Under the pieces are notes generated by a model. It saw only the letters and a list, made by a program, of their open reading frames with translations. It was not told the origin of the DNA and did not search any database. A stretch of DNA of 64,000 bases from Thraustochytrium sp. TN22 (lineage: Eukaryota > Sar > Bigyra > Thraustochytrida > Thraustochytriidae): NCBI GenBank assembly GCA_013306675.1, contig JABLUY010000043.1:1-64000 (forward strand), given 5' to 3'. Shown in pieces: positions 48,031 through 58,559 of the stretch. The position numbers and the translations under genes were made by a program. Position 1 is the stretch's first letter. Each line of letters starts with the position of its first letter.

Positions 48031-51000
48031 GATCTGTTTGATGATGGCCGGCAGCTGCTGCGGGTTGGAGCAGGTGTGCGCGGTGCCTTGTGGCATGTTT
48101 TCCTGCAGGTAGCGCGCCGCGTGCGGCTCGGCAATAAAGATGGCATGTGCCTCGACCTCATCATCCGGGTTGGGCCCGAGCAAGGCGTCGCGGAGGTGCG
48201 AGGGCTGGATGTTGTAGCGGCCGAGGTTGGCGTCAGAGATGAGGATGAGGAAGTTCTGGTCGGCAGGGTCTCGGCGGTGCATGTCGTGCAGGAGGTCGTG
48301 CGCGCGGTGCGCCGCGACGAGCGTGTTGTCGCCGGCGACGGCGCCCTTGGCGAGGGCCTGAAGCTTATTGGGCAGCTCCTTGCGTTGCGCGGGCGTGGGC
48401 CACACGCCCATCTTGACTACGGGAATGTCGGCAGCGGTGCCGGAGTGGGCGTGGATGGCGTACTGGTACTTTTCACGGAACGGGTCGACGGCCTCGGTGA
48501 ACATGACGACAGCCTGCATGAGGTGGTCGAGACGCTGGTCGTCCGCGCGCGCCATGCTGGCGCTGGTATCAACCACGAGCATGATGCGCTTGGGCCGCTT
48601 CTGCAACGGGCCGGACGGGAGATCGGGCTCGCCGCGCTGGCGGTAGACGAGGTGGTCACCGGTGACAGCGTCGACGAGCTTCTCCTCGTGCAGCTCGCCA
48701 TGGGGCTTGTGCGGAATCCAGGCACGCTCCTTTTCTTTCGCCTTGGCGGATTCCAGCACAAGGCGAAGCTCCTTGATGTGGCGCTCGACCTTGGCATAGG
48801 CCTCTTTGTAGAGCTCCACGCCGTGCGGGTTGGCGACCATATCCTGGATGGCCTGTCTGCGGGTCTGGTCCGCGACGAGGTCATCGACGAGGTCTTGGAC
48901 ACTCTGCGCGTGGTCGTCATCCGTTGCGACAAAACTGGCGTAGCCGCCCTTGCCGTCAGACCTATCAATTTTGCGGCCCTGGCCCGTGCCGCCGCCGCCG
49001 CCGCCGCCGTCAGCCGCGCCGCCGCCGCCGCCACCGCCACCGGAGCCCGGGCCGGGCCCATCGCCGGACCCGTCCTGGGTCTGGCCGCCTGCAGTGTTGC
49101 CCTGGAAGAGCATGGCGTCCAGAGCGCGGTCCAGTTCGTCGGCGTCGGCGTCAGCATCGGGATCGGCGTCATCACCGTCGCCCGCCGCCGCGCCGTGATG
49201 CATGCGCTTCCAGTCGGCAAGCGCGTCCTCTGTGGCGCGGCGGTCGAGCTCGAGCACGACGACGGTTTTGTCGGCAAGGAGGACGGCGGCCTTGGTAGCA
49301 TTCGCGTCGAGCGACCGCACGTGGACGATGTCGGCGTCAAAGGAGAACTCGCGCACGGTGCGGTCGACACGGTCGGTGACGGTGAGACGGCGGGCGGCGG
49401 GGGTCTCCAGGAGCACGCGCGGGTCGGTGTCGGGCGCGGGCGGGAGAATGGTGGCGGTGCCGTCGACCTGGAGGCGCAGGCGCTGACCGGCGTGGTTCTG
49501 CAGGTCGCCGTCAGCGCGGATGGTGAAGAGCGGGGCCGCGTTGGGGTTGGGCAGGCGCAACTGGCGCGTGTTGGGCATCTGGCCTGTGAAGGACTCCGGC
49601 AGTTCAATGCGGACGGCGCGGTTGCCGTCCTGGATGGCCCATAGCAGGCCGTGCTGCGGCGCAGCGAGGAGCACCTGGTGGTGATTGGGCGTTGGGACGA
49701 GGTCAACGCGCACGCCGGTGCCGGCGAGGCGGTCAGTGTCGACAATGAGGGACTCGGAGACGCCGTCCACGATGCGTGTGGAGGAGAGCAGGCCGGGTTT
49801 GCGCAGCAGCACGTTGACCTGGTTGCCGCGGTGCGAACCGGCGACCTCGTAGGCCGTGGCTTCGCGGGCGCGCTTGGCGTTGGCGGCGGCGTGGAAGCGC
49901 ACGAGCTCCTCGGAGAAGGAGGCGATGCGGCCGGCCTGGCGCGCGGTGGACTGGTCCTGCGGCTGGAGGTCCGGGTCGAGCAGGTAGGACACGTCGCGTT
50001 GCGCGAGGTGCACGGGGTCGCCGGGTGGGTCCGCGGCTTCGGCCGCACTTGTTGGCGCGATGGGCGGGCCGTCGTACTCCTGGACCGGGGCGAGGTTCAC
50101 GAGGACGCGCGCATCAACGCCAGCGACGGAGATGCCGTTCTTGGAAAAGGCCTCGATGATGAGATCCATGGCGTCAGGGTCGAGACGGTCAAAGTCGAAG
50201 ACGTTATCAAGTGCGCGCGCGAGGCCGTCGCGAGGGAAGGCATGGATGTGGCGCGCCACGGCAGCCGCCTCGCGCGTGGAGTACGGGTACTTGAGCTGAC
50301 CGTCCTCGCAGTAGGCACGCAGCTCGTCGAAGCTGGCGGCGAGGGCGCGTGCCTGGGGCTCGGGCAGCGAGGGGGCGAGGGCGCGGAGCAGGAGGACTTG
50401 GTCGTCGAGCGTGCCGTTGCCGACAATGTGCGGCGCGAAGCAGTCACCAAGCTCTGCGTAGAAGTCATTGCCGAGGAAGGGGAAGCCAGGGCGGTTGGCG
50501 AGGCAGATGACGCGGAAATCATCGTGCAGGCGCACGTCGCCATCCTTGGCGATGCGGCGGCCGTCGGCCAGGCGCATCTCGCCGTCCGTGAGGAGGCCCT
50601 TGAGCACGGAGACGACCTCGACGGCGGCCTTGTCGGCTTCGTCGAGCACGAGGACATGGCCATCCTGTGCGGCGCGCACGAGCGGTGAGTCGATGTAGAC
50701 GATGCGACCATGGTCGAGGGAGGCCGTCACGGTGAGCGCTTGCACGGAGGAGTCGCGGCTGAGCTGCAGGTACTGGCGCGGGCGCTGGAGGCGCTCGAGC
50801 AGGCGGTCCGTAAGCTTGTTCTTGCCGGTGCCCTGATTGCCGATGAGCAGCACGTGGTGGCCGCAGGCGAGATCGTCCGCAACGTGGCGCATGATCTCCA
50901 TTTGGTGCGGCATGTCAACGAAGCCCTCGACACGGGGCACGAGGCTGGACGCGAGCGCACTGGCGGCCGGCGCTTGCCAGGTCGAGGTGGGCGCCGCGGT

Positions 51001-52866
51001 GCGCGGCGCTGGGAGCGAGGCCGGGGCGCCTTGCCGTGCAGCCTCGAAGGCGTCACGCATGGCGTGGGATTGGAAGGGGATCATGAGCAGGCGCTGAAGC
51101 GCTGCGTGCAGGTCAAAGTCGGCGCCCTGGCGCTGGTAGAGCTGCGCGAGGTGGATGGTCTGGCGCAGCGAGAGCGAGAGGTCATCCTTGTTGGCGGCGG
51201 TGGCGTCCTCGGCACCGAAGTCAAAGGCGACGCGATGCGCAGATATGGCGTCAATCAAGGCCTCCATAGAGGAGGCCTGGTCGGCGCCGGAGGCGAGCGC
51301 GAGGATGTGCGCAAGGTCAGGGCGACGGAGGCGAGGGACGTCGAAGAATGCAAACATGGTGAGCACCTCGGCGCTGAGCCAGTCGTTGCCCAGCGCGCCG
51401 GAGGTGGGCGGCGCGCCGAGCGCCAGGACGCGAAAGTCCGGGTGCACGCGCAGAAAGCCCAGGGCGGCGGCCTCGTCGGTGAAGCGCGAGGCATGCAGAA
51501 GGCGTCGGCCGTCCGGCAGCGCGAGATCGCCGTCGTGTAAGAGGTGTTGGATGCTGGCGAGCGTGTCGGCCTGCAGGCGGTCGACGCCGTCCAGCACGAG
51601 CAAATGACCGTTCATGGCGGCCTCCACCACGGGCGAGAGCACCCACTCTGTGCTGCCGTCCTCGCGCGTGGAGCGCTTTTGCACAAGGTCTCGCGATGAC
51701 ATGTCCTTGTAGCAGTGCACCGTGGTGACAGTTGGACGATGCTCGAGGCGCGCGGCGAACTCCTGCGCCAGCACGGTCTTGCCTCCGCCCGTGGGCCCGA
51801 TCAAACACAGGTGCTGGCCATTGGTGGTGGCTTCGGCCACCATCGCGTCGAGCGTGTGCATGTGCGCTGGCGGCAAGAACACCGTGGCGACTGGTGGAGC
51901 GAGGGTGGTCTGCGCGGGGGAGGAGGGGGAGGAGGAGGAGGAGGAGGAGGAAGAGGTGCTGCGTGCCCCCCCCTCGGCCGCGTCGAGCTTGAGCTTGGCC
52001 AGCGTGTCATGCAGGGTCTGACGTTGGTCCGAATCGTCGCGCAGCACGTGGCGGTGCGGGAAGCAGCGCTCGAGCGCCTCGCTTGTCGACGCGCCCGTGG
52101 CGGCCTGGCTCGCCTCAATGCGCGACAGCGCGTCCTCTGGCAGGTAGTGGAATTTGCGGTTGCCCGTGTCGCCGGTGCGCGCGAGCGCGCGCAGCGTGTC
52201 GACGAGCGTGCGCTCTGCGGACGAGGAAGCCGAGGAGGAGACGCTGGGAGGGCTCACGTAGCGACATTGGAAGCGAGAGCGCAAGGGAGGGTCGAGCGGG
52301 AAGCCTGGAAAGACGTGCGGCACTGGCATGCCGAGCGCAATGACGGAAAAGTCCGGGTGCGCGCGCTCGAGCCCGAGCTCGCCGCGAGCTTGCTCGGCCG
52401 AAAACCCGGTGCGCTCGAGCGTGGCGTCAAAGTACGGCGCAGACACGAGACGCCGGCCGTCCAGAAGTGTCATCTCGCGGTTTTCCAGCAAGTTGTTGAG
52501 CGTTGGCAGCACGTTACGCTCGGCCTTCTCAACGCCGTCCAGGACCAGCACGCGACCCTCGAGTGCCGCCGCCAGCGGCGGCATGTCCACGAAGGCCATG
52601 CGGCCTCCTGGCAGGATCTCGCGGCGCTGCTTGAGATCGCTCTCCGTCACGTCGCGCGACAGCGTCACCAGCTCCACCTCCAGGCCGAGCAGCTCGCAGA
52701 AGCTGAGCGCCACGGCGCGCCGTGTCGGGCCGGGCGCGCCTAGCAGAAAGACATCCTGCCCCAGCCGGCGCTTCTGCAGGAGGAATCGCAACTGCGAGCG
52801 GAACCATGCGCTGCGCCGGCGTGGCCCCGTCAGGTACGCTCGAGGCACCCGCCCCGAGCTGCCCAT
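48013..52866 (-). CDS. VWA8: VWA8: triple AAA+ / von Willebrand A protein
   Basis: A 1617-residue homologue of VWA8, a mitochondrial matrix AAA+ ATPase of animals and protists. The first AAA+ module starts at about residue 28 (LLQKRRLGQDVFLLGAPGPT) and has a Walker A without the GK pair, as in the human protein, followed by the hallmark LSRDVTESDLKQRREI. The second has a full Walker A (GPTGGGKT, about 356-363) and VLDGVDR. The third has GNQGTGKN (about 675-682) and Walker B VLVLDEADKA. A Gly-rich linker (about 1260-1300) leads to the vWA domain with MIDAS DTSASM near 1431. It is shorter than human VWA8 (about 1905), and the N-terminus lacks an obvious long presequence. It overlaps the convergent 330-residue gene by 18 bases. 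Confidence 0.95.
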   Translation of the reverse strand: MGSSGRVPRAYLTGPRRRSAWFRSQLRFLLQKRRLGQDVFLLGAPGPTRRAVALSFCELLGLEVELVTLSRDVTESDLKQRREILPGGRMAFVDMPPLAAALEGRVLVLDGVEKAERNVLPTLNNLLENREMTLLDGRRLVSAPYFDATLERTGFSAEQARGELGLERAHPDFSVIALGMPVPHVFPGFPLDPPLRSRFQCRYVSPPSVSSSASSSAERTLVDTLRALARTGDTGNRKFHYLPEDALSRIEASQAATGASTSEALERCFPHRHVLRDDSDQRQTLHDTLAKLKLDAAEGGARSTSSSSSSSSSPSSPAQTTLAPPVATVFLPPAHMHTLDAMVAEATTNGQHLCLIGPTGGGKTVLAQEFAARLEHRPTVTTVHCYKDMSSRDLVQKRSTREDGSTEWVLSPVVEAAMNGHLLVLDGVDRLQADTLASIQHLLHDGDLALPDGRRLLHASRFTDEAAALGFLRVHPDFRVLALGAPPTSGALGNDWLSAEVLTMFAFFDVPRLRRPDLAHILALASGADQASSMEALIDAISAHRVAFDFGAEDATAANKDDLSLSLRQTIHLAQLYQRQGADFDLHAALQRLLMIPFQSHAMRDAFEAARQGAPASLPAPRTAAPTSTWQAPAASALASSLVPRVEGFVDMPHQMEIMRHVADDLACGHHVLLIGNQGTGKNKLTDRLLERLQRPRQYLQLSRDSSVQALTVTASLDHGRIVYIDSPLVRAAQDGHVLVLDEADKAAVEVVSVLKGLLTDGEMRLADGRRIAKDGDVRLHDDFRVICLANRPGFPFLGNDFYAELGDCFAPHIVGNGTLDDQVLLLRALAPSLPEPQARALAASFDELRAYCEDGQLKYPYSTREAAAVARHIHAFPRDGLARALDNVFDFDRLDPDAMDLIIEAFSKNGISVAGVDARVLVNLAPVQEYDGPPIAPTSAAEAADPPGDPVHLAQRDVSYLLDPDLQPQDQSTARQAGRIASFSEELVRFHAAANAKRAREATAYEVAGSHRGNQVNVLLRKPGLLSSTRIVDGVSESLIVDTDRLAGTGVRVDLVPTPNHHQVLLAAPQHGLLWAIQDGNRAVRIELPESFTGQMPNTRQLRLPNPNAAPLFTIRADGDLQNHAGQRLRLQVDGTATILPPAPDTDPRVLLETPAARRLTVTDRVDRTVREFSFDADIVHVRSLDANATKAAVLLADKTVVVLELDRRATEDALADWKRMHHGAAAGDGDDADPDADADADELDRALDAMLFQGNTAGGQTQDGSGDGPGPGSGGGGGGGGAADGGGGGGGTGQGRKIDRSDGKGGYASFVATDDDHAQSVQDLVDDLVADQTRRQAIQDMVANPHGVELYKEAYAKVERHIKELRLVLESAKAKEKERAWIPHKPHGELHEEKLVDAVTGDHLVYRQRGEPDLPSGPLQKRPKRIMLVVDTSASMARADDQRLDHLMQAVVMFTEAVDPFREKYQYAIHAHSGTAADIPVVKMGVWPTPAQRKELPNKLQALAKGAVAGDNTLVAAHRAHDLLHDMHRRDPADQNFLILISDANLGRYNIQPSHLRDALLGPNPDDEVEAHAIFIAEPHAARYLQENMPQGTAHTCSNPQQLPAIIKQILQAHT

Positions 52867-53120
52867 GGTTCTTGAATGCGATTTGCTTGGCGTGAGACAT
52901 CATCATCAGCAGCCAAGGTATGACTGAGACAGACCTAGTGTGCACTCGTACCCGGGCCGCGAACAGAGGCAGGCAATCTTACCTTGGTCTAGATGACTCT
53001 TATGCCGTGACGTTCTCATGATCCCGATGGAGACCATGGAGATGAGCTCATCAAGAACATCAAGGCACCAAACGACCGAACGACCTTGTCTTGCCCTCTA
53101 GCCCCTCGAGCGCCGCCAGG
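52867..53120. promoter_or_regulatory. Divergent promoter, VWA8 / NUDT1
   Basis: 254 bases between the two ATGs, less GC-rich than the genes, with no repeat. Both promoters must share it. No specific element is recognised. Confidence 0.4.
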
Positions 53121-53624
53121 ATGCACATCAAACAGCTTACCAACAGCTTCGTTGTGCAAGACGGACGCATTCTGCTAGGGCTCAAGAAGCGCGGCTTCGG
53201 CGCTGGCAAGTGGAATGGCTTCGGTGGCAAGCTGCAAGGCGATGAGACGCCCCTCGACGCTGCGCAGCGCGAGTTCAAGGAGGAGGCGGGCGTGTGCATG
53301 GTCGATCCAAAGCTCGTCGGTCGCGTCTCGTACACGTACGCCGACATGCCCGACACGGAGCTCCTCGTGCACGTCTTCCGCGCCACAAGCTTCACGCCCA
53401 AGGAGCCTGTCGAGTCGGACGAGATGCAGCCCGCCTGGATCGACCTCGACAAAATTCCCTTTGACACCATGTGGGCCGACGACAGGCACTGGTACCCGCA
53501 CCTCATCGCGGGTGACGCGTGCTTCGTCGCGCGCTTCAGCTTCGCCCAGGACCATGCGACCATCCTCGAAAATCAGGTCCAGCTCCTCCAAGCCCTCCCT
53601 GAGCTTGAAGCCCCGCTGCCATAG
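53121..53624 (+). CDS. NUDT1: MTH1-type NUDIX hydrolase (oxidised purine nucleotide sanitiser)
   Basis: A 167-residue homologue of human NUDT1/MTH1, which hydrolyses 8-oxo-dGTP and related nucleotides. The Nudix box is complete: GKLQGDETPLDAAQREFKEEAGV at about 34-56 (GX5EX7REUXEEXGU). Substrate-specific parts match MTH1: KKRGFGAGKWNGFGGK (about 20-35), VESDEMQPAWIDLDKIPFDTMW and DDRHWYP. Human MTH1 is 156 residues. The ATG at 53121 (MHIKQLTNSF) is the family start; ten more upstream codons are open (MPSSPSSAAR) but begin with a non-ATG. It should act in the cytosol, mitochondria or both. Confidence 0.95.
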   Translation: MHIKQLTNSFVVQDGRILLGLKKRGFGAGKWNGFGGKLQGDETPLDAAQREFKEEAGVCMVDPKLVGRVSYTYADMPDTELLVHVFRATSFTPKEPVESDEMQPAWIDLDKIPFDTMWADDRHWYPHLIAGDACFVARFSFAQDHATILENQVQLLQALPELEAPLP

Positions 53625-54078
53625 AGCGCCAAGAGCAGCCACAACGCGCCGACAGCGGCCACGTAGGAAGGAGTCATTGTGTTCTCATAGAAGTTATTCA
53701 TGATCAGAGTTCCATGCGTTGGTCGAAAGAGCTACGAGCTCTGAAGAACAATGGCTTTCTGCGTCTTCCACGCGACACCACCCAGGAAAGTTCTCTCGCA
53801 TCGTCTGCCAGCACCATCCCTGGTCGCTCGTCCAGCCTTGACCTCATCGCCGGCCTCAGGAGCCCTGTTGTGACCCATTCACGCATGTTGTTCGACCCAG
53901 TCGCACCAAGCCTGCGCGCTCTACGCTGCCAAGATTGAACAACAGAGATCTTCTGGACGCGCACAATGCTTCTCTCCAGACTCAGGCATCTCTGCTCGTT
54001 GTCTTTGAGGCAGCCCTGCGTTGAAGGTCATGGATTCGCTCGTCACAGGCCAGGAAGCAAAGGTTCTTGATTGTCACG
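53625..54078. other. Convergent spacer, NUDT1 / CNNM-type gene
   Basis: 454 bases of relatively low GC between two stop codons. A 74-codon open frame at 53714-53938 has no recognisable content. Probably the two 3' UTRs. Confidence 0.45.
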
Positions 54079-55863
54079 TTAGGATCTGTCAGCTGGTGGA
54101 AGGAGCGGCGTAGTGGCAGTGGACGACTGCTGGTCGGGCTGTGGCTGGCCGTCGGTCCGGGCGGCCTGCGCGGAGGATGCGGTGCGGCGAAAGGACATGG
54201 AGCCGTAGGATGCAGCGGGGCCCTTCTGGCGCGCCTTGGCGCCCACGAGGGCGGCGACGCCGGAGAGTGCGAGCTTGCGTTGCTGTGTCTGTTGGTGGGC
54301 GAGGTTGCGCAGGCGCTGGATGCGCTGCTGCGTGAAGAGGGCTTGCTTGACGCCGCCGGCGAAGTCGGTCTCGTCGGCGATGTCCTCGCGGATGAGGGCC
54401 TCCATGATGTCCTCGAGCGTGCAGATACCAAAGACGTTCACGTCGTCCTGGATGGGCAGGCCATCGCGGATATTGGCTTCCATGGTTTCGGGCTGGTCCG
54501 TGACGATGGCCATGTGTGAGTGGCCGGTCTGGAACTTGTTGAGAAGCTCGAGCAGGGTGGTGTCGGGCTTGGTGAAGATGGGCTGGCGCAGGTAGAGGGT
54601 GTCGACGCGGCGCTCGTGGTTGGGGTCGACGACGATGAGCTTTTTGACGAGGATGATGCCGCGCACGTTGGTGCGGTCGCCCTCGTAGACGGGGATGCGA
54701 CTGTGCCCCTTGGCGACGAGGTCGGCGAGCTTGCTCATGGATAGCGTTTCGGTGGTACTGAGCATGTAGACCTGATGGAGCGGGATCATCTTGTCCTCGG
54801 CGGTAATTTCCTTCAGGTCGAGGGCGCCGTTCATAATGAGAATCTCGTCAACCTCGAGGCCGCCCTCGGTAAAGGCGGTGGCGGCGCTCTCGTGACGCGA
54901 GAGCGCGGAGGATGCGAAGGAGCGCTGGGGCGAGGAGAGGCTGCCTGTGGCGGCGGCGGCGGCGGCAGCCGTGGCGGCGGCGGCGCCGGGCTCCTCAGCG
55001 AGGGCCATAGCGGCCTCCACGTCCTCATTGGCGTAGAAGTCGGCGGCCTCCTCGTCGATGGCCTCTTGCGCGGCGGCCGTGGCCATGGCGGCCATGCTGG
55101 CGGTGAGCTCGTCGACGCCGGCCTCGGTGAGCTTAGCCTTGAGTTCAGAGGAGGAGACGCGCGAGCCAAGACGCGGGCGCTCGGTGGGGGCCGGGGTTGA
55201 GGCGGAGGCGGCGGAGGAGGCACTCGGGCGCGAGCGCGTGGGGCTGCTGCCGGCGGGCGGGCGGTGCTTCTTGCTCTGCGCGTGCAGCTTGACGAGGGCG
55301 CGGAGCTCAGCCTTGTTGAACTTCTCGTCCTGCTCCTCGCCGAGACAGTAGTCGAGGATGCGGCTGATGGGGTAGGCAATGGGCCACAAGAGACACATGG
55401 TGGCCTTGACGATGGGCACGAAGCGCGCGGCCACGAAGAGCTGGCGCGGGCCGGTGAAGATGGCGCTGGGGATGATCTCGCCGCAGAGCAGCACGAGCGT
55501 GGTGGAGAGGATGATGGCGACCCATGACGGAACGATCTCGTCCAGGAAGAGCGGCAGGCACTCGTTGGCGAGCGAGTTGAGCAGCAGCAGCGTCACGAGC
55601 AGCAGGTGATGTCGCGAGACGACGGGCAGGATGGTGCGCGCGCAGGCTTGCTCGGCTCGCAACTCGCGTCTTTGCTTGGAACTCGTGCAGTGCTCTTCCT
55701 TGGACTCAAGCAGGATGTGCAGGCGAAAGGGCTCGATCGCCACCAGGCCCATGGTGAGTCCGGCGGCCAAGGCTGCCATGCACACGCAGCCGAGCGCGAG
55801 GCCCAAGTTCACGTAGAACTCCCAGCTGCCCGGCGGCTCGAGGCCGACGCTGCCTTCCTCCAT
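54079..55863 (-). CDS. CNNM/Mam3-type DUF21-CBS transporter-like protein
   Basis: A 594-residue membrane protein. After a short N-terminus (MEEGSVGLEPPGSWEFYVN) come the four hydrophobic segments of the DUF21 domain: ALGCVCMAALAAGLTMGLVA, LLLVTLLLLNSLANECLPLF, VAIILSTTLVLLCGEIIPSA (with the conserved GEIIPS) and IVKATMCLLWPIAYPISRIL. A long Ala/Ser-rich linker follows. Then a CBS pair at about 355-490: MIPLHQVYMLSTTETLSMSK, SRIPVYEGDRTNVRGIILVK, and the second repeat ending FGICTLEDIMEALI. CNNM proteins handle Mg2+ efflux or sensing; yeast Mam3 is in the vacuolar membrane. The frame is open to 56166, but the ATG at 55863 gives the natural start. The C-terminal 100 residues are low-complexity. 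Confidence 0.92.
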   Translation of the reverse strand: MEEGSVGLEPPGSWEFYVNLGLALGCVCMAALAAGLTMGLVAIEPFRLHILLESKEEHCTSSKQRRELRAEQACARTILPVVSRHHLLLVTLLLLNSLANECLPLFLDEIVPSWVAIILSTTLVLLCGEIIPSAIFTGPRQLFVAARFVPIVKATMCLLWPIAYPISRILDYCLGEEQDEKFNKAELRALVKLHAQSKKHRPPAGSSPTRSRPSASSAASASTPAPTERPRLGSRVSSSELKAKLTEAGVDELTASMAAMATAAAQEAIDEEAADFYANEDVEAAMALAEEPGAAAATAAAAAAATGSLSSPQRSFASSALSRHESAATAFTEGGLEVDEILIMNGALDLKEITAEDKMIPLHQVYMLSTTETLSMSKLADLVAKGHSRIPVYEGDRTNVRGIILVKKLIVVDPNHERRVDTLYLRQPIFTKPDTTLLELLNKFQTGHSHMAIVTDQPETMEANIRDGLPIQDDVNVFGICTLEDIMEALIREDIADETDFAGGVKQALFTQQRIQRLRNLAHQQTQQRKLALSGVAALVGAKARQKGPAASYGSMSFRRTASSAQAARTDGQPQPDQQSSTATTPLLPPADRS

Positions 55864-56342
55864 GGCGACGACGCGCGGCGAACGAGCTCCACGGCGTGGC
55901 GGGCGGACGGGCGGGCGGTCGAGCGAGTGAATCGAGAGCGAGAGCGGGGCGCAGGCGAGCACGTCGAGCGGCGCGGTGGTCTCGCCGCCGCCGCCACCAC
56001 CGCCACCCTCCCCAATCTCTCTCTCTCTCTCTCTCCCCGCAAAAGTGATTTGGCTCCGCGCCTCCAGCGACTTGCCAGTGGCACTGTGACTGCTATTATT
56101 ATCCAGCGCATCCCATTGATGATCCTGCCGGCCCAAGAAGAAGCCCATGCCCAGCCTCCGCCTCACTCGCTGACCCCAAACTCGGGTTGAGACGCACGCG
56201 CGCGGTCAGCAGGCGCTCGCGCCCCGTGCCAGTGCCAGACGCGGGACTCGCGGCAGCAGAGCTCACAGCACGCGGCACCGCTGAGCGAGCCTGTGCAGCT
56301 CGCTAGTTAGCTGGCCTAGCTGCGCAGAGCAAGGCCTGCAGA
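55864..56342. promoter_or_regulatory. Divergent promoter region, CNNM / CMD-like
   Basis: 479 bases between ATGs. It holds CCG/CCA triplet runs (about 55983-56010), a CT dinucleotide run (56017-56036), and CGCTAGTTAGCTGGCCTAGCTG at about 56302-56322, 20 to 40 bases before the CMD-like ATG. Confidence 0.45.
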
Positions 56343-56885
56343 ATGAGCGCCGAGGACGCGAGCAAGCTGGAGCGCTTCAAGGGCCCGAAGGAGGACGAGA
56401 TGGACGCGAGGCAAAAGGAGATTATGCAAGAGATCGCAGGGTCGCGCACGACCGGAATTCGAGGCCCGTTCGGACCGTGGCTGGCGAACCCCGAGATCGC
56501 GCAGACGGCGCAGACGCTGGGCAGGCTGGTGCGGTACGAGACGGGCCTCCCGCTGCGCGAGTCGGAGATCGTGATCTTGACGACGGCGCAGGCGAAGCGC
56601 AGCAAGACGGAGTGGGTCATTCACTGCGAGGAGGCGCGCAAGGCCGGCGTGGAGGAAAACGTGATCGCGGTGCTGGAGGCCGGGGAGAAGCTGCCGGGCG
56701 ACGGGCGCGAGGCGGTGCTCCAGCGGTTCGCGCATGAGATTGCGCACACGTCGCACGCGTCGGACGAGGCGTACGAGGCAATGCGCAAGCATTTCTCGGA
56801 CAAGGAGATGGTGGAGACGGTGTCGATTGTCGGATACTACTCCTTCGTGGCGTACACCTTGAATGTCTTCGACATCAAGCCGTAA
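56343..56885 (+). CDS. Carboxymuconolactone decarboxylase-like protein
   Basis: A 180-residue protein of the CMD/AhpD-like family. The core is RGPFGPWLANPEIAQTAQTLGRLVRYETGLPLRESEIVIL (about 40-78), then EWVIHCEEARKAGVEENVI (about 95-113), in which the Trp and His of the EWxxH motif are conserved. The AhpD CxxC pair is absent, so a peroxidase role is unlikely; one Cys (HCEEA) remains. Many such proteins are annotated 4-carboxymuconolactone decarboxylase without proof. No targeting signal is seen. It is tail to tail with MCC alpha, but no functional link is evident. Confidence 0.88.
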   Translation: MSAEDASKLERFKGPKEDEMDARQKEIMQEIAGSRTTGIRGPFGPWLANPEIAQTAQTLGRLVRYETGLPLRESEIVILTTAQAKRSKTEWVIHCEEARKAGVEENVIAVLEAGEKLPGDGREAVLQRFAHEIAHTSHASDEAYEAMRKHFSDKEMVETVSIVGYYSFVAYTLNVFDIKP

Positions 56886-57293
56886 TGGGATCGATTGGAT
56901 CTTACAGTCTGTACTGTCGGCCAGCTTTCGCGCAGCGCGCGAGCTTCCGGGCCTAGCCGAGACGTGGCGCTCGCGCTACGTGGACGCCATGCTCGCGAAA
57001 GTTGTTTTTGATAATTTTTACAAGGAACGATTGTTTCCGGCACAGCTGTCCTTGGAGTGGCGGTCGACGTCACATCATGAAAGAACCGGTGATGTGTGCG
57101 CAACAGAGTACGAGAACATCCTGGTGGGCTGACCATGCTCCGAGACGACGCCAAGGATCTGGACGCTTTTGATTGGCTCCAGCCAGCTTCACAACGCAAA
57201 CATCACGCCGATCACGGACAATGCTTACTAAATACGAAAGGATGCGTTTTGTTGTTGTGTGATTAGCCGTTCTCGCGATTCATCATCTCAGGT
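56886..57293. other. Convergent spacer, CMD-like / MCC alpha
   Basis: 408 bases of lower GC between stop codons. An 89-codon open frame overlapping it (56863-57132, plus strand) has ordinary-looking composition but matches nothing and starts inside the CMD-like gene. Probably 3' UTRs. Confidence 0.45.
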
Positions 57294-58526
57294 TCAGTCA
57301 CTGGAGACAACGCAAAGGATCTGGCCGTCATTGACAAAGTCGCCCGCCTTGACGGCAACGTCGGTGACGGTGCCATCGGAGGGTGACTTGAGCTGAGTCT
57401 CCATCTTCATGGACTCAGCGATGACGAGCGTCTGGTCCTTGGTGACGGTATCGCCGTCCTTGACAAGGACCTTGATAATCTTGCCAGGCATGGGCGCCTT
57501 GATGGCGCCACCAAGGCCAGCGGCCTCGGCGTCCACGGAGAGGGCGACGTTGGAGACGCGAAAGAGCAGGCGCGGGAGCGCGCCGGCGCCGGAGGAGCCG
57601 TCAAAGAGGCAGAGGTCGCCGGTCTTGGGGTCAAGAACCGGGGCGATGCGTGTCGGGGTGCCGTCGACGACGGCCGTGAAGGCCTCAGTGCCGGGCGCCT
57701 GGCGGTCGGCAGAGACCTGGACGGTGATGGCTTCGGCCGGGGCGTCGTCGCCCGCCTCCGGTGTGACGGTGACCTCAAAGGTGACGCGGGCGTCGTTCGG
57801 GGCGGCGGCGGTGGCGCGGGCTGCGACATTGACGCGGCGCGGCTCGGAGCCGTCGTCGGTGGCGAGGTCAAGCGTGAGGTTCTGCTGCATGGGAGAGACG
57901 AGGCGGAAGGCAAAGGGAAGCGAAACGGGCGAGGCGGAAGGCGCGGCGAGGAGCGCGCGAGAGAGAACGGCGAGCGCGGCGGCGCGAGCGTCGGCCTGCG
58001 CACCGGGCGGCTGGCCGAGGAGATCGTCCTGGTGCAGCGCGATAAAGTTGGTGCCGACGCCGCCCTGCTGGAAGGCGTCGTGGCGCAGGCAGGCGAGGAG
58101 GAACTCAATGTTGGAGGGCACGCCGACGACGCGGTAGTCGTTGAGCGCGGCCTCCATCTGGCGCAGCGCGGCGCGGCGGTCGGCCGCGTGCACGACGACC
58201 TTGCTGATCATGGGGTCGTAAAAGACAGAGACCGCATCACCCTCGGCCACGCCAGTCTCGATGCGAAGACGGTTGACGAAGCTGGTCTCCGGGTAGTCGA
58301 GCTGCGTGGTGGCGTCGGCGGGCGGGAGTGCAGGCTCGCGCAGGTGCGTGATCTTGCCAGAGCCAGGGAGGAAGCCGGCGCCCGGGCTCTCGGCGTAGAC
58401 GCGCGCCTCGATGGAGTGGCCGAAGAGGCGGACGGCGCTCTGGTCCGGTACGGGCAGCGGCTGGCCGCTGGCGACGCGCAGCTGCCACTCGACGAGGTCG
58501 ACGCCCGTGACCATCTCGGTGACCGG

Positions 58527-58559
<33 letters not shown>

